In this document: piece after piece, positions 57,734 through 64,000 of the stretch
Position numbering within the stretch: the first letter of the stretch is position 1
How the letters are laid out: each line of letters begins with the position of its first letter
Origin: Bacillota bacterium
Lineage (GTDB): Bacteria > Bacillota > Clostridia > Christensenellales > Aristaeellaceae
Assembly: GCA_023404345.1 (NCBI GenBank)
Contig: JAEYCB010000003.1
Location: 1-64,000, forward strand
DNA: 64,000 nt
Direction of reading: 5' to 3'
Position numbers and translations under genes: made by a program
The notes under the pieces: model-generated
Seen by the model: the letters and a program-made list of their open reading frames with translations, nothing else
What the model was told of the DNA's origin: nothing
The model's database searches: none

Positions 57734-58833
57734 AGCTCGCGGGCCAGAATGTCCGCGATGTACTGGCTGGCATGCCCGTCGCCATAAGGATTGGCGGCAT
57801 GCTCCATCTCATGGTAGGCGGCGGGATCGCCCAGCAGTTCGCGCACGGCGGCATAGATGGTGTTCTCGTCCGTCCCCACCAGCCTGAGCGTGCCTGCCAC
57901 CACGCCTTCGGGGCGCTCGGTGGTATCACGCATCACCAGCACTGGCTTGCCCAGCGCCGGGGCCTCCTCCTGGATGCCGCCGCTGTCGGTCATGATCAGG
58001 TAGGCGTGAGCCATCAGGTTATGGAAATCCAGTACGTCCAGCGGCTCGATCATGTGAATGCGCTCCTGCCCGCCGAAGCAGGCACGTGCCATCTCCCGCA
58101 CAGCGGGATTTTTGTGCATGGGATAAATCACCTTGATATCGGGCGTTTCATCCACGATGCGGCGGATGGCGCTGAACATGTCGCGCATAGGCTCGCCCAG
58201 GTTTTCGCGGCGGTGCGCCGTGAGCAGAATCAGCCGGCTGCCGCGTGCCCATTCGATTTCGGGATGGCTGTAATCGCTCCTGACGGTGGTGTCCAGCGCG
58301 TCGATAACGGTGTTGCCGGTCACGTGGATGCGCTCGGCGGGCTTGCCTTCCTTAAGGAGGTTTTGCCGGCTCAGCTCCGTGGGCGCAAAGTAAAACCGGG
58401 CGATGAGGTCCACCGCCTGGCGGTTGAACTCCTCCGGGAAGGGGGAATACAGGTTGTAGGTTCTCAGCCCCGCCTCCACATGCCCCACGGGAATGTGAAG
58501 ATAGAAGCACGCCAGCGCCGTGACAAAGGCGGTGGATGTATCGCCATGCACCAGCGCCACATCGGGCTTTTCCTCTTCCAGAATGGCCCGCAGCTTTTCC
58601 AGGATATTCACCGTCACATCAAAAAGCGTCTGCTGGTCCCGCATGATGGACAGATCGTATTTGGGCGTTACCTGGAAGCATTGCAGAATCTGATCCAGCA
58701 TTTCCCTGTGCTGGCCGGTAACACATACCACCGTTTCAAATTCGGGGCGCCGCTTCAGTTCCAGAACCAGGGGACACATCTTGATCGCCTCCGGCCTGGT
58801 GCCGAAGATGAGCATGACCTTTTTCATTTGCAT
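57730..58833 (-). CDS. wecB: UDP-N-acetylglucosamine 2-epimerase (non-hydrolysing)
   Basis: The 367-residue enzyme has the MLIFGTRPEAIKMCPLVLEL start, ALVHGDTSTAF, VGHVEAGLRT, PFPEEFNRQ, LTAHRRENLG and the UDP-binding TDSGGIQEEAPALGKPVLVMRDTTERPE. It interconverts UDP-GlcNAc and UDP-ManNAc. A WbpI-type substrate (the 2,3-diacetamido uronic acid nucleotide) is also possible given the wbpA-B-D-E operon 2 kb downstream. It follows murI by 31 nt and is probably transcribed with it. Confidence 0.95.
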   Translation of the reverse strand: MQMKKVMLIFGTRPEAIKMCPLVLELKRRPEFETVVCVTGQHREMLDQILQCFQVTPKYDLSIMRDQQTLFDVTVNILEKLRAILEEEKPDVALVHGDTSTAFVTALACFYLHIPVGHVEAGLRTYNLYSPFPEEFNRQAVDLIARFYFAPTELSRQNLLKEGKPAERIHVTGNTVIDALDTTVRSDYSHPEIEWARGSRLILLTAHRRENLGEPMRDMFSAIRRIVDETPDIKVIYPMHKNPAVREMARACFGGQERIHMIEPLDVLDFHNLMAHAYLIMTDSGGIQEEAPALGKPVLVMRDTTERPEGVVAGTLRLVGTDENTIYAAVRELLGDPAAYHEMEHAANPYGDGHASQYIADILAREL

Positions 58834-58864
58834 ACCTCAAATTCGCCGCGAAAGCGGCCCGCGT

Positions 58865-59644
58865 TTACACACGCTCAGTCGTTTCCTGCCACAGTTTCAG
58901 CATGCGCCGCATGCGCGCCTCCGCCTCCCCGCCCTCCTGTGAGGAGTGGAACGAAACCTCTCCGCCCGGTCCCGGGGACAGGAGACCCTCCTCCTCCAGC
59001 CGGCGGCGCAGCTGGCGCGCAGTGCCGAGGTTCCCGTCGATGAGCGGAGTACCCGGCGCAAAGCAGCGGGAAATGGTGCCGCGCAAAAAGGGATAGTGCG
59101 TGCAGCCCAGCACCACGGCCTTGACGGGCAATCCCCGTACGGACGAAAGGAGCTTGTCCAGAAGGCCCTCCACTCTGGGGCCGGAAAAGACGCCGGCCTC
59201 CACGCATTCCATCAGGCCCGGGCAGGGAACAGGCAGGGCGTGCTGCCCATAGCGCTCCATCAGGCGCAGGAATTTGGGCTGCGTCAGCGTCATGTGCGTG
59301 GCCATCACCACCACATATCCGTCTCCGGGCAGGAGCGAGGCGGGCTTGAGCGCCGGTTCCATGCCGATGACCGGCATGTGCAGCTCCTGCCGAAGCGGTC
59401 CGGCGGCCGCGCTGGTAGCCGTGTTGCAGGCGATGACCACCGCCTTGCAGTCCATGGCGATCAGCTTGTCCACCGCCAGGTGCGTAAGCCTGAGCACCTC
59501 TTCAGGCCTTTTGTCGCCGTAGGGAACGTTGCGGGTATCGCCGTAATAGACGAAGTTTTCCTCCGGCAGCACGTCCAGCATCTGGCCCAGCACGCTGATT
59601 CCGCCCAGGCCGCTGTCAAATACGCCTACTGGCCGACGATCCAC
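58865..59644 (-). CDS. murI: Glutamate racemase
   Basis: The 259-residue enzyme makes D-glutamate for peptidoglycan. The N-terminal GVFDSGLGGISVL, YYGDTRNVPYGDK, the first catalytic Cys in VVIACNTATSAA and the second in VVLGCTHYPFLRG are all present. Translation begins at GTG (59644), nine bases after GGAGG. It shares an operon with wecB, so both cell-wall precursor genes come from one promoter. Confidence 0.96.
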   Translation of the reverse strand: MDRRPVGVFDSGLGGISVLGQMLDVLPEENFVYYGDTRNVPYGDKRPEEVLRLTHLAVDKLIAMDCKAVVIACNTATSAAAGPLRQELHMPVIGMEPALKPASLLPGDGYVVVMATHMTLTQPKFLRLMERYGQHALPVPCPGLMECVEAGVFSGPRVEGLLDKLLSSVRGLPVKAVVLGCTHYPFLRGTISRCFAPGTPLIDGNLGTARQLRRRLEEEGLLSPGPGGEVSFHSSQEGGEAEARMRRMLKLWQETTERV

Positions 59645-59665
59645 CGTTTCCCACCTCCGTCCCCG

Positions 59666-59694
59666 ATTATACCCGCTGCCCTCCTTTTTTTCAA
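59666..59694 (-). promoter_or_regulatory. Promoter of murI-wecB
   Basis: On the minus strand TTGAAA (59694-59689) and TATAAT (59671-59666) are 17 bp apart, with the start about 15 nt before the ribosome binding site. Confidence 0.85.
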
Positions 59695-59714
59695 GTATTC
59701 CGGGGCTGTTTGTG

Positions 59715-60620
59715 TCAAAGCACCAGCGCCTTCATAATGGCGTCTGCCAGATATGGCATCGCAGCCAGCACTTCCTCGAGGGTGTTGCGATTGTTTCCGG
59801 CCTCCACCAGCACGCATCCCACGGCCACATGCTGGTTAAAGCGCCCGCTTTTCACGCATACATCACGACACAGGCCATCCACCTGGGCGTTGAGATCGTC
59901 CGTCACCTCCCGGGCAATGGTCAGGTTTGCCTCCCAGTCGGGCCGCTGGTCAAATCCCTCGGAGGTCTGCCCCTCCCCCTTGCCAATGAGCAGCATCAGC
60001 TTGGCCGCCTCCGCTCCCCCCGCGTTCACGGTATTGGGGCCGGTCTGCGACTCGGCGTAGGCGTCGCGGTGCAGGTCGATGTACAGGTCGTAGCGCTCGC
60101 CCGCCGCCTGGCGCTTTTCAAGCATCTCCAGCGAGCGCGTGTAGGCGCTGCTCAAATTGGGCGGTTCAAACGCCGTCACGTCATGCACCACCTCCACGCC
60201 CAGGCTGCGCAGCAGCACGGCCAGCTCCTCGCCCACGCGCACCACGTTGTGCGCGCTATCGGCGGTGCGCCATTTCTCCGTCTCCTCATAAGGATCGTCC
60301 TGCGTCTGCTCGTAGGCCTCGTAGGTATGCGTATGATAGATGAGTACGCGCTTGCGCGGGGTTTCCGTCTCGGCGCCCAAAAGCCGGATGACAAAGTCCG
60401 CATCTTCCACAGGCGCAGGCGTATCCGCCGGAATGTCCGCATCCTGCGGAGCGGCGGAGACGGCAAACAGGTTTTCACTCACCTCATCCGTCCAGGCGGA
60501 AAGCGCCGCCACCACTTCGCCGCCATACCCGCGGGCTGGCAGGTTCAGGCCCGCGGCCGTTCCCAGCAGCGCCGCCGCCACAAGAACCACCGCCAATCGG
60601 ATTTTCTGCTGCCTGTTCAT
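59715..60620 (-). CDS. spoIIP: Stage II sporulation protein P
   Basis: The 301-residue protein has one N-terminal membrane anchor (about 6-26) and a SpoIIP amidase/endopeptidase domain with zinc-site motifs IYHTHTYEAY, LYIDLHRDAY and VLVEAGNN. With SpoIID and SpoIIM it remodels peptidoglycan during engulfment. ATG at 60620 is preferred; GTG at 60629 is possible. It follows gpr, the same neighbour pair as in Bacillus subtilis. Confidence 0.94.
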   Translation of the reverse strand: MNRQQKIRLAVVLVAAALLGTAAGLNLPARGYGGEVVAALSAWTDEVSENLFAVSAAPQDADIPADTPAPVEDADFVIRLLGAETETPRKRVLIYHTHTYEAYEQTQDDPYEETEKWRTADSAHNVVRVGEELAVLLRSLGVEVVHDVTAFEPPNLSSAYTRSLEMLEKRQAAGERYDLYIDLHRDAYAESQTGPNTVNAGGAEAAKLMLLIGKGEGQTSEGFDQRPDWEANLTIAREVTDDLNAQVDGLCRDVCVKSGRFNQHVAVGCVLVEAGNNRNTLEEVLAAMPYLADAIMKALVL

Positions 60621-60659
60621 CCGGGTCACCGCCTTTTGCGTTCTTCCCGGTAGGATATG

Positions 60660-61586
60660 CTAGCCCTGTATGTAAGTATGCAGCGTATCGGGGTCCACAT
60701 CCGGCTGAAGGGCCTGGTTGATGCCGTCGCTCAGCAACGCCGCCACGTGCAAAACCAGCTCGTCGATCTCGCGCGGGGTGACGACCATATCGCCCAGAAA
60801 TCCCTCCGATACCTGCCTGAGCAGCTGCTGTGCCGCTTCCTCGTGCCCGCCGGCCAGCAGGCCGTATTCATCGATGAGGCGCGCCATGGCGTCGCGCGCG
60901 ATGGTGGAGGCGTACACTACCATCGGCACCCCCACGGCGATCACCTTCACGCCCAGCGTTTCCTCCGTCAGGCCCAGACGATGGTTTCCCACGCCGCTGC
61001 CCGGCTCGATGCCCGTATCGGTGATCTGCACCGTGGTGCAGATGCGCTCGCTCTCAAAGGCGGCCAGCGCGTCAATGGCGATGACTGCCGAGGGCCGCAC
61101 ATGACGCACCAGCCCGCGGCACAGTTCCGCCGTCTCGATGCCCGTCAGCCCCAGCACGCCGGGCGCGATGGCGCTCACCCCGCGCAGCCTGCCGCGCAGC
61201 TCCCGCGCCATGGCCTGCCGCAGATGACGCGTCACCAGCATGCGCTCCACCACGCGGGTGCCCAGCGCGTCCGCGGTCACATTGCGGTTGCCAAGGCCCA
61301 CCACCAGTACCTCTCCCTCGCGGGGCAGCAGGCTTCTCACGCCCTGTGCCACCAGTGCGGCCAGCAGCTTCTGGGTGTGCGCGTCGCAACGGGGCAGGTC
61401 GCGGTATTCCAGCGTGATGTATTCGCCCGTGTGCCGGCCCAAAAGCTCCGCCGCACGCTCCTTCTCAATTCGGATTCGGGTGTGTGTGATACCGCCCATA
61501 TGATGCGTACTCACGCGCACGCCCTCCACCCGTCCGCCGCCCTCGTCAATGCATTCCATGGCCAGATCCGTCCGAAACCCGCGCAT
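60660..61586 (-). CDS. gpr: Germination (spore) protease GPR
   Basis: The 308-residue aspartic protease of family A25 degrades small acid-soluble spore proteins at germination. The N-terminus FRTDLAMECIDEG resembles the autoprocessing region. GLGNRNVTADALG and the SAVIAIDALAAF segment hold the conserved aspartates, and PGSGVGNHRLGLTEETLGV is a GPR signature. AAGGAG sits very close to the ATG at 61586; upstream in-frame codons run over a terminator and are excluded. The zymogen is likely forespore-made. Confidence 0.94.
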   Translation of the reverse strand: MRGFRTDLAMECIDEGGGRVEGVRVSTHHMGGITHTRIRIEKERAAELLGRHTGEYITLEYRDLPRCDAHTQKLLAALVAQGVRSLLPREGEVLVVGLGNRNVTADALGTRVVERMLVTRHLRQAMARELRGRLRGVSAIAPGVLGLTGIETAELCRGLVRHVRPSAVIAIDALAAFESERICTTVQITDTGIEPGSGVGNHRLGLTEETLGVKVIAVGVPMVVYASTIARDAMARLIDEYGLLAGGHEEAAQQLLRQVSEGFLGDMVVTPREIDELVLHVAALLSDGINQALQPDVDPDTLHTYIQG

Positions 61587-61621
61587 GCTCCTTATCCCCC
61601 ATCCTGCCTGAAACGCGCGCA

Positions 61622-61658
61622 TAAAAAAGCCGCGCATGCGTTTTCCTATAGCATGCGC
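61622..61658 (-). terminator. Terminator of the MacAB-like operon
   Basis: On the minus strand GCATGC-centred arms (61658-61651 with 61639-61632) form an 8-10 bp stem with an 11-nt loop, followed by six T (61628-61623). It separates the export operon from gpr. Confidence 0.88.
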
Positions 61659-61684
61659 AGCCCGGGGAAAAACATACGTCAGCC

Positions 61685-62866
61685 TTAGTAATGCAGGGCC
61701 TGGATGGGGCGGAGTTTGCTGGCCTTGTTGGCCGGATACATGCCGAACACCACGCCGATGAACACTGAAAATCCGATCGCCATCCACGCTACGTTGACGG
61801 GAATCGTTAGCGTCATCTGCAATACGGGCGCAAGGGCGTTCACGGCGGCCACCGATATGGCCAGTCCCAGCAGCCCGCCCATGAGGCTTACTACCAAGGA
61901 CTCGATGAGAAACTGCATCAGGATATTGCCCCGCGCCGCACCGATGGCCTTGCGGATGCCGATTTCCCGCGTGCGCTCGCTGACGCTGACCAGCATGATG
62001 TTCATAATGCCAATGCCGCCTACCAGCAGCGAAATTGCCGCAATGCCGCCCAGCATGAGGGTGAGGGTGTTGGTGGTTTCACTGAGGGTGGAGAGCATCT
62101 CGGTCTGGTTAAAGACGCTGTACTGCGTGCCGAAGGAACGGGTATTGTAGTTTTCAAACGCCTTTTCGAGGTAGCTTTCCACCGCGGCCTGCGCCTGCTC
62201 AACCTGGGCCGAAGAGGCCGCCGACACATAGAACGAGGAAATGGTAGTCTGGTTGGAAAGGCGCTGGGCCAGGGTAAATGGAATCAGAATCTGGTTATCG
62301 TTGCTGCCCGACGCGCTGGAACCCACCGCTTCCAGCACGCCCACCACGGTGATGGTGTATCCGTTGAGCGAAAAGGTCTCACCCACGGCGTGCGTGGTGC
62401 CGTACATCTCCGTGGCCGCCTCCGCTCCGATCACCGCCACGAAGCTTCGGTTGTCGATATCGGGCTGCTGGAGGAAGCGGCCCTCCGCCACGGTCCAGTT
62501 GCGGATGCTCTCATAGCCGGGCGTGGTGCCCTGCACCACCCCGTCGTCATAGGTGGTTGCGCCCGCCTTGACGGTGCCGCTGACGCTGGAAACAGGGGCC
62601 ACGTAGGAGATGGCCTCGTTCTGCGCCAGCTCGTTGAGGCTGTCAAGGTCGATGGGGTTCATGCGGCGGGCGTTGATGTTGGCGGTGATGAGGTTGGTGC
62701 CCATGCCTTCGATGCTCTCGACCACGGAGCTGTTGGCCCCCTGTCCGATGGAGACCAGTACCACGATGGCCACCACACCGATCACCACGCCAAGGATGGT
62801 GAGAAACGAGCGCATCTTGTTGCCCGCGATGGCTTTGACGGCCATCTTAAACGACTGGTAGATCAT
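61685..62866 (-). CDS. MacB-type ABC transporter permease
   Basis: The 393-residue permease has one N-terminal helix (about 18-45, MRSFLTILGVVIGVVAIVVLVSIG) and a large extracytoplasmic MacB_PCD domain (about 46-255). Three C-terminal FtsX-type helices carry the hallmark ISLLVGGIGIMNIMLVSVSERTREIG. It would act with the ATPase and the adaptor encoded just upstream to export a peptide, toxin or small molecule in a mechanotransmission cycle. The start at 62866 overlaps the ATPase gene by 20 nt. Confidence 0.94.
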   Translation of the reverse strand: MIYQSFKMAVKAIAGNKMRSFLTILGVVIGVVAIVVLVSIGQGANSSVVESIEGMGTNLITANINARRMNPIDLDSLNELAQNEAISYVAPVSSVSGTVKAGATTYDDGVVQGTTPGYESIRNWTVAEGRFLQQPDIDNRSFVAVIGAEAATEMYGTTHAVGETFSLNGYTITVVGVLEAVGSSASGSNDNQILIPFTLAQRLSNQTTISSFYVSAASSAQVEQAQAAVESYLEKAFENYNTRSFGTQYSVFNQTEMLSTLSETTNTLTLMLGGIAAISLLVGGIGIMNIMLVSVSERTREIGIRKAIGAARGNILMQFLIESLVVSLMGGLLGLAISVAAVNALAPVLQMTLTIPVNVAWMAIGFSVFIGVVFGMYPANKASKLRPIQALHY

Positions 62867-63545
62867 CCTTCGGCACCTCCTGATTCTCGTAGAGCCGTCC
62901 GTCCTCAATGCGGATGACGCGCTCGGCGCTTTGGGCCACCTTGGGGTCGTGCGTGATAAGCACGATGGTGTTGCCCGCCTGATGCAGCTCGCGGAAGATC
63001 TGCAAAATTTCCAGGCCGGTTTTTTTATCCAGGTTGCCGGTGGGCTCGTCGGCCAGAATCAGCGAGGGCTTTACCGCAATGGCCCGCGCGATGGCGCAGC
63101 GCTGCTGCTGGCCGCCGGAGAGCTGCGTGGGACGGTGTTTCATGCGTTTTCCAAGGCCTACGCGCTCCAGCGCCTCACGCGCCGCCGCGCGCCGCTGTGA
63201 AACGCCCACACCCTGATAGATCAGGGGCAGCTCGACGTTTTCCAGTGCGGAAAGCTTGGGCAGGAGGTTGAACCCCTGAAAGATGAAGCCGATCTGCTGG
63301 TTGCGGATGCGGGCGAGCTGCCGCTCGCGGTACTTCTGGATGGGCTTGTCATTGAGCATATAGCTGCCGCTGTCGGCGGTGTCCAGGCAGCCGATGATGT
63401 TCATCAGCGTGCTCTTGCCGCTGCCTGAAGGGCCGATGATGGCCACGTATTCGCCCTTGTCCACGTGCAGGGAAATATGGTTGAGCGCATAGATGGTTTC
63501 TCCGCCCAGGGTGTAGCGCTTGACCACGTCCGTCATGTCAATCAT
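62847..63545 (-). CDS. MacB/LolD-type ABC transporter ATPase
   Basis: The 232-residue ATPase has Walker A GPSGSGKSTLMN (about 39), Q-loop FIFQGFNLL, signature LSGGQQQRCAIARA, Walker B LILADEPTGNLD and the switch His in LITHDPKVA. The sequence belongs to the MacB/LolD branch. It overlaps the permease gene by 20 nt and follows the adaptor gene by 14 nt, forming a tripartite export operon. Confidence 0.96.
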   Translation of the reverse strand: MIDMTDVVKRYTLGGETIYALNHISLHVDKGEYVAIIGPSGSGKSTLMNIIGCLDTADSGSYMLNDKPIQKYRERQLARIRNQQIGFIFQGFNLLPKLSALENVELPLIYQGVGVSQRRAAAREALERVGLGKRMKHRPTQLSGGQQQRCAIARAIAVKPSLILADEPTGNLDKKTGLEILQIFRELHQAGNTIVLITHDPKVAQSAERVIRIEDGRLYENQEVPKDDLPVV

Positions 63546-63559
63546 GCTGCTGCGCCCCC

Positions 63560-64000
63560 TCAGTTGCCGCGCGTCCGGCCGCCGCCCGCGGGCGCTCCGC
63601 CGCCGGCCGGCATACCGCCGTCAAACGAACCGCCAGGCATGCCACCGCCCATATCCATCATCATGCCGCCCATGCTGTTTTCGCGGCTGTCTGTGGTGGA
63701 GGTACTGGCCTCGCGGGTGATGAGCACCACGTCGCCTTCGCTCAGGCCACTGAGAACCTCGGCATAGTTTTCGTCGCTCAGGCCGGTTTCCACAGTGGTG
63801 CGCACGCCGGGTTCACCCTCGGCCGCGCTGTCGGACTTGAGCCATACATAGCTTTCCCCACGCGAGGTGTTCAGCGCCGCGATAGGCACCAGCAGCACGT
63901 TTTCACGCTCCTCCACCAGAATGGTGGCGGTGCCGTTCATGCCCAGCTTGAGCTGGTCGTCGCCCTCGATGGTAAGGGTCACGTCATATACGGTTACGCC
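63560..64000 (-). CDS. HlyD/MacA-type efflux adaptor, C-terminal part (cut by window edge)
   Basis: The frame is open to the window end, so only the last 146 residues are seen. LGMNGTATILVEERENVLLVP and LNTSRGESYVWL, then ETGLSDENYAEVLSGLSEGDVVLI, are the beta-barrel and membrane-proximal parts of RND/MacA-type adaptors. The final 35-40 residues are an unusual Met/Gly/Pro-rich tail (MGGMMMDMGGGMPGGSFDGG). The protein would link the MacB-like permease to the outside face of the single membrane. Confidence 0.88.
   Translation of the reverse strand, partial: GVTVYDVTLTIEGDDQLKLGMNGTATILVEERENVLLVPIAALNTSRGESYVWLKSDSAAEGEPGVRTTVETGLSDENYAEVLSGLSEGDVVLITREASTSTTDSRENSMGGMMMDMGGGMPGGSFDGGMPAGGGAPAGGGRTRGN

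Noticed and set aside
1..64000. tRNA, rRNA, insertion sequences, phage genes
   Set aside because: I found no tRNA-like T-arm/acceptor pattern, no rRNA segment, and no transposase, integrase or phage structural protein among the credible frames.

Overview
The window comes from a chromosome of a high-GC, Gram-positive, spore-forming Bacillota, most likely a gut-type member of the Clostridia. The basis is: sporulation and germination genes (spoIIP, gpr), a T-box leader, a long-form hibernation factor, a zinc-ribbon L32, a two-component HisZ/HisG, tRNA acetate ligase TmcAL, an IPKTG/sortase surface protein, strong Shine-Dalgarno sites, and many promoters near TTGACA-17-TATAAT. Genus cannot be fixed from the sequence. 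No rRNA, tRNA, phage, insertion sequence or CRISPR array was seen; the window is mostly core chromosome with a few accessory envelope loci.

Layout. 0-5.2 kb: a secreted repeat protein ending in its own sortase domain (-), hpf (+) and a small secreted protein (-). 5.25-13.6 kb: one uninterrupted ten-gene histidine operon (hisZ-G-D-C-B-H-A-F-IE-J), every junction overlapping, behind one strong promoter. 13.9-20.1 kb (-): a lipoprotein foldase, a thioesterase/phosphodiesterase/exonuclease III operon, a short-chain dehydrogenase, and rsmH-rsmI. 20.4-24.6 kb (-): valS behind a valine T-box with a small membrane protein between them, then rpmF and yceD. 24.6-30 kb (-): three large polytopic membrane proteins of glycosyltransferase type that split yceD-rpmF from ackA-pta. 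32.4-33.6 kb: tmcAL (+), divergent from pta. 33.6-35.5 kb (-): another GT-C-like membrane protein.

35.6-39.5 kb (+): a heterodimeric ABC exporter with one degenerate ATP site and a small zinc-ribbon protein. 39.5-45 kb: an aldehyde dehydrogenase (-), then a CorC-type transporter behind a structured, terminator-bearing leader, argH and a membrane acyltransferase (+). 45-51.2 kb (-): galK-deoB-punA-dacF and an orphan solute-binding protein. 51.3-56.1 kb (-): a GNAT and a four-gene nucleotide-sugar operon whose enzymes match the WbpA-B-D-E route to a 2,3-diacetamido-uronic acid. A WecB/WbpI-type 2-epimerase that could finish that route lies 2 kb upstream at 57.7-58.8 kb, with murI. 59.7-61.6 kb (-): spoIIP and gpr. 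61.7-64 kb (-): a MacAB-like export system cut by the window edge.

Points most worth attention: the fusion of a sorting-signal-bearing surface protein with a class B-like sortase domain; the corC leader, which looks like an unassigned riboswitch or attenuator; a terminator-shaped hairpin directly against the rsmH ribosome binding site; the parvulin domain split by a coiled coil; and the glycosyltransferase block that interrupts a conserved housekeeping cluster.
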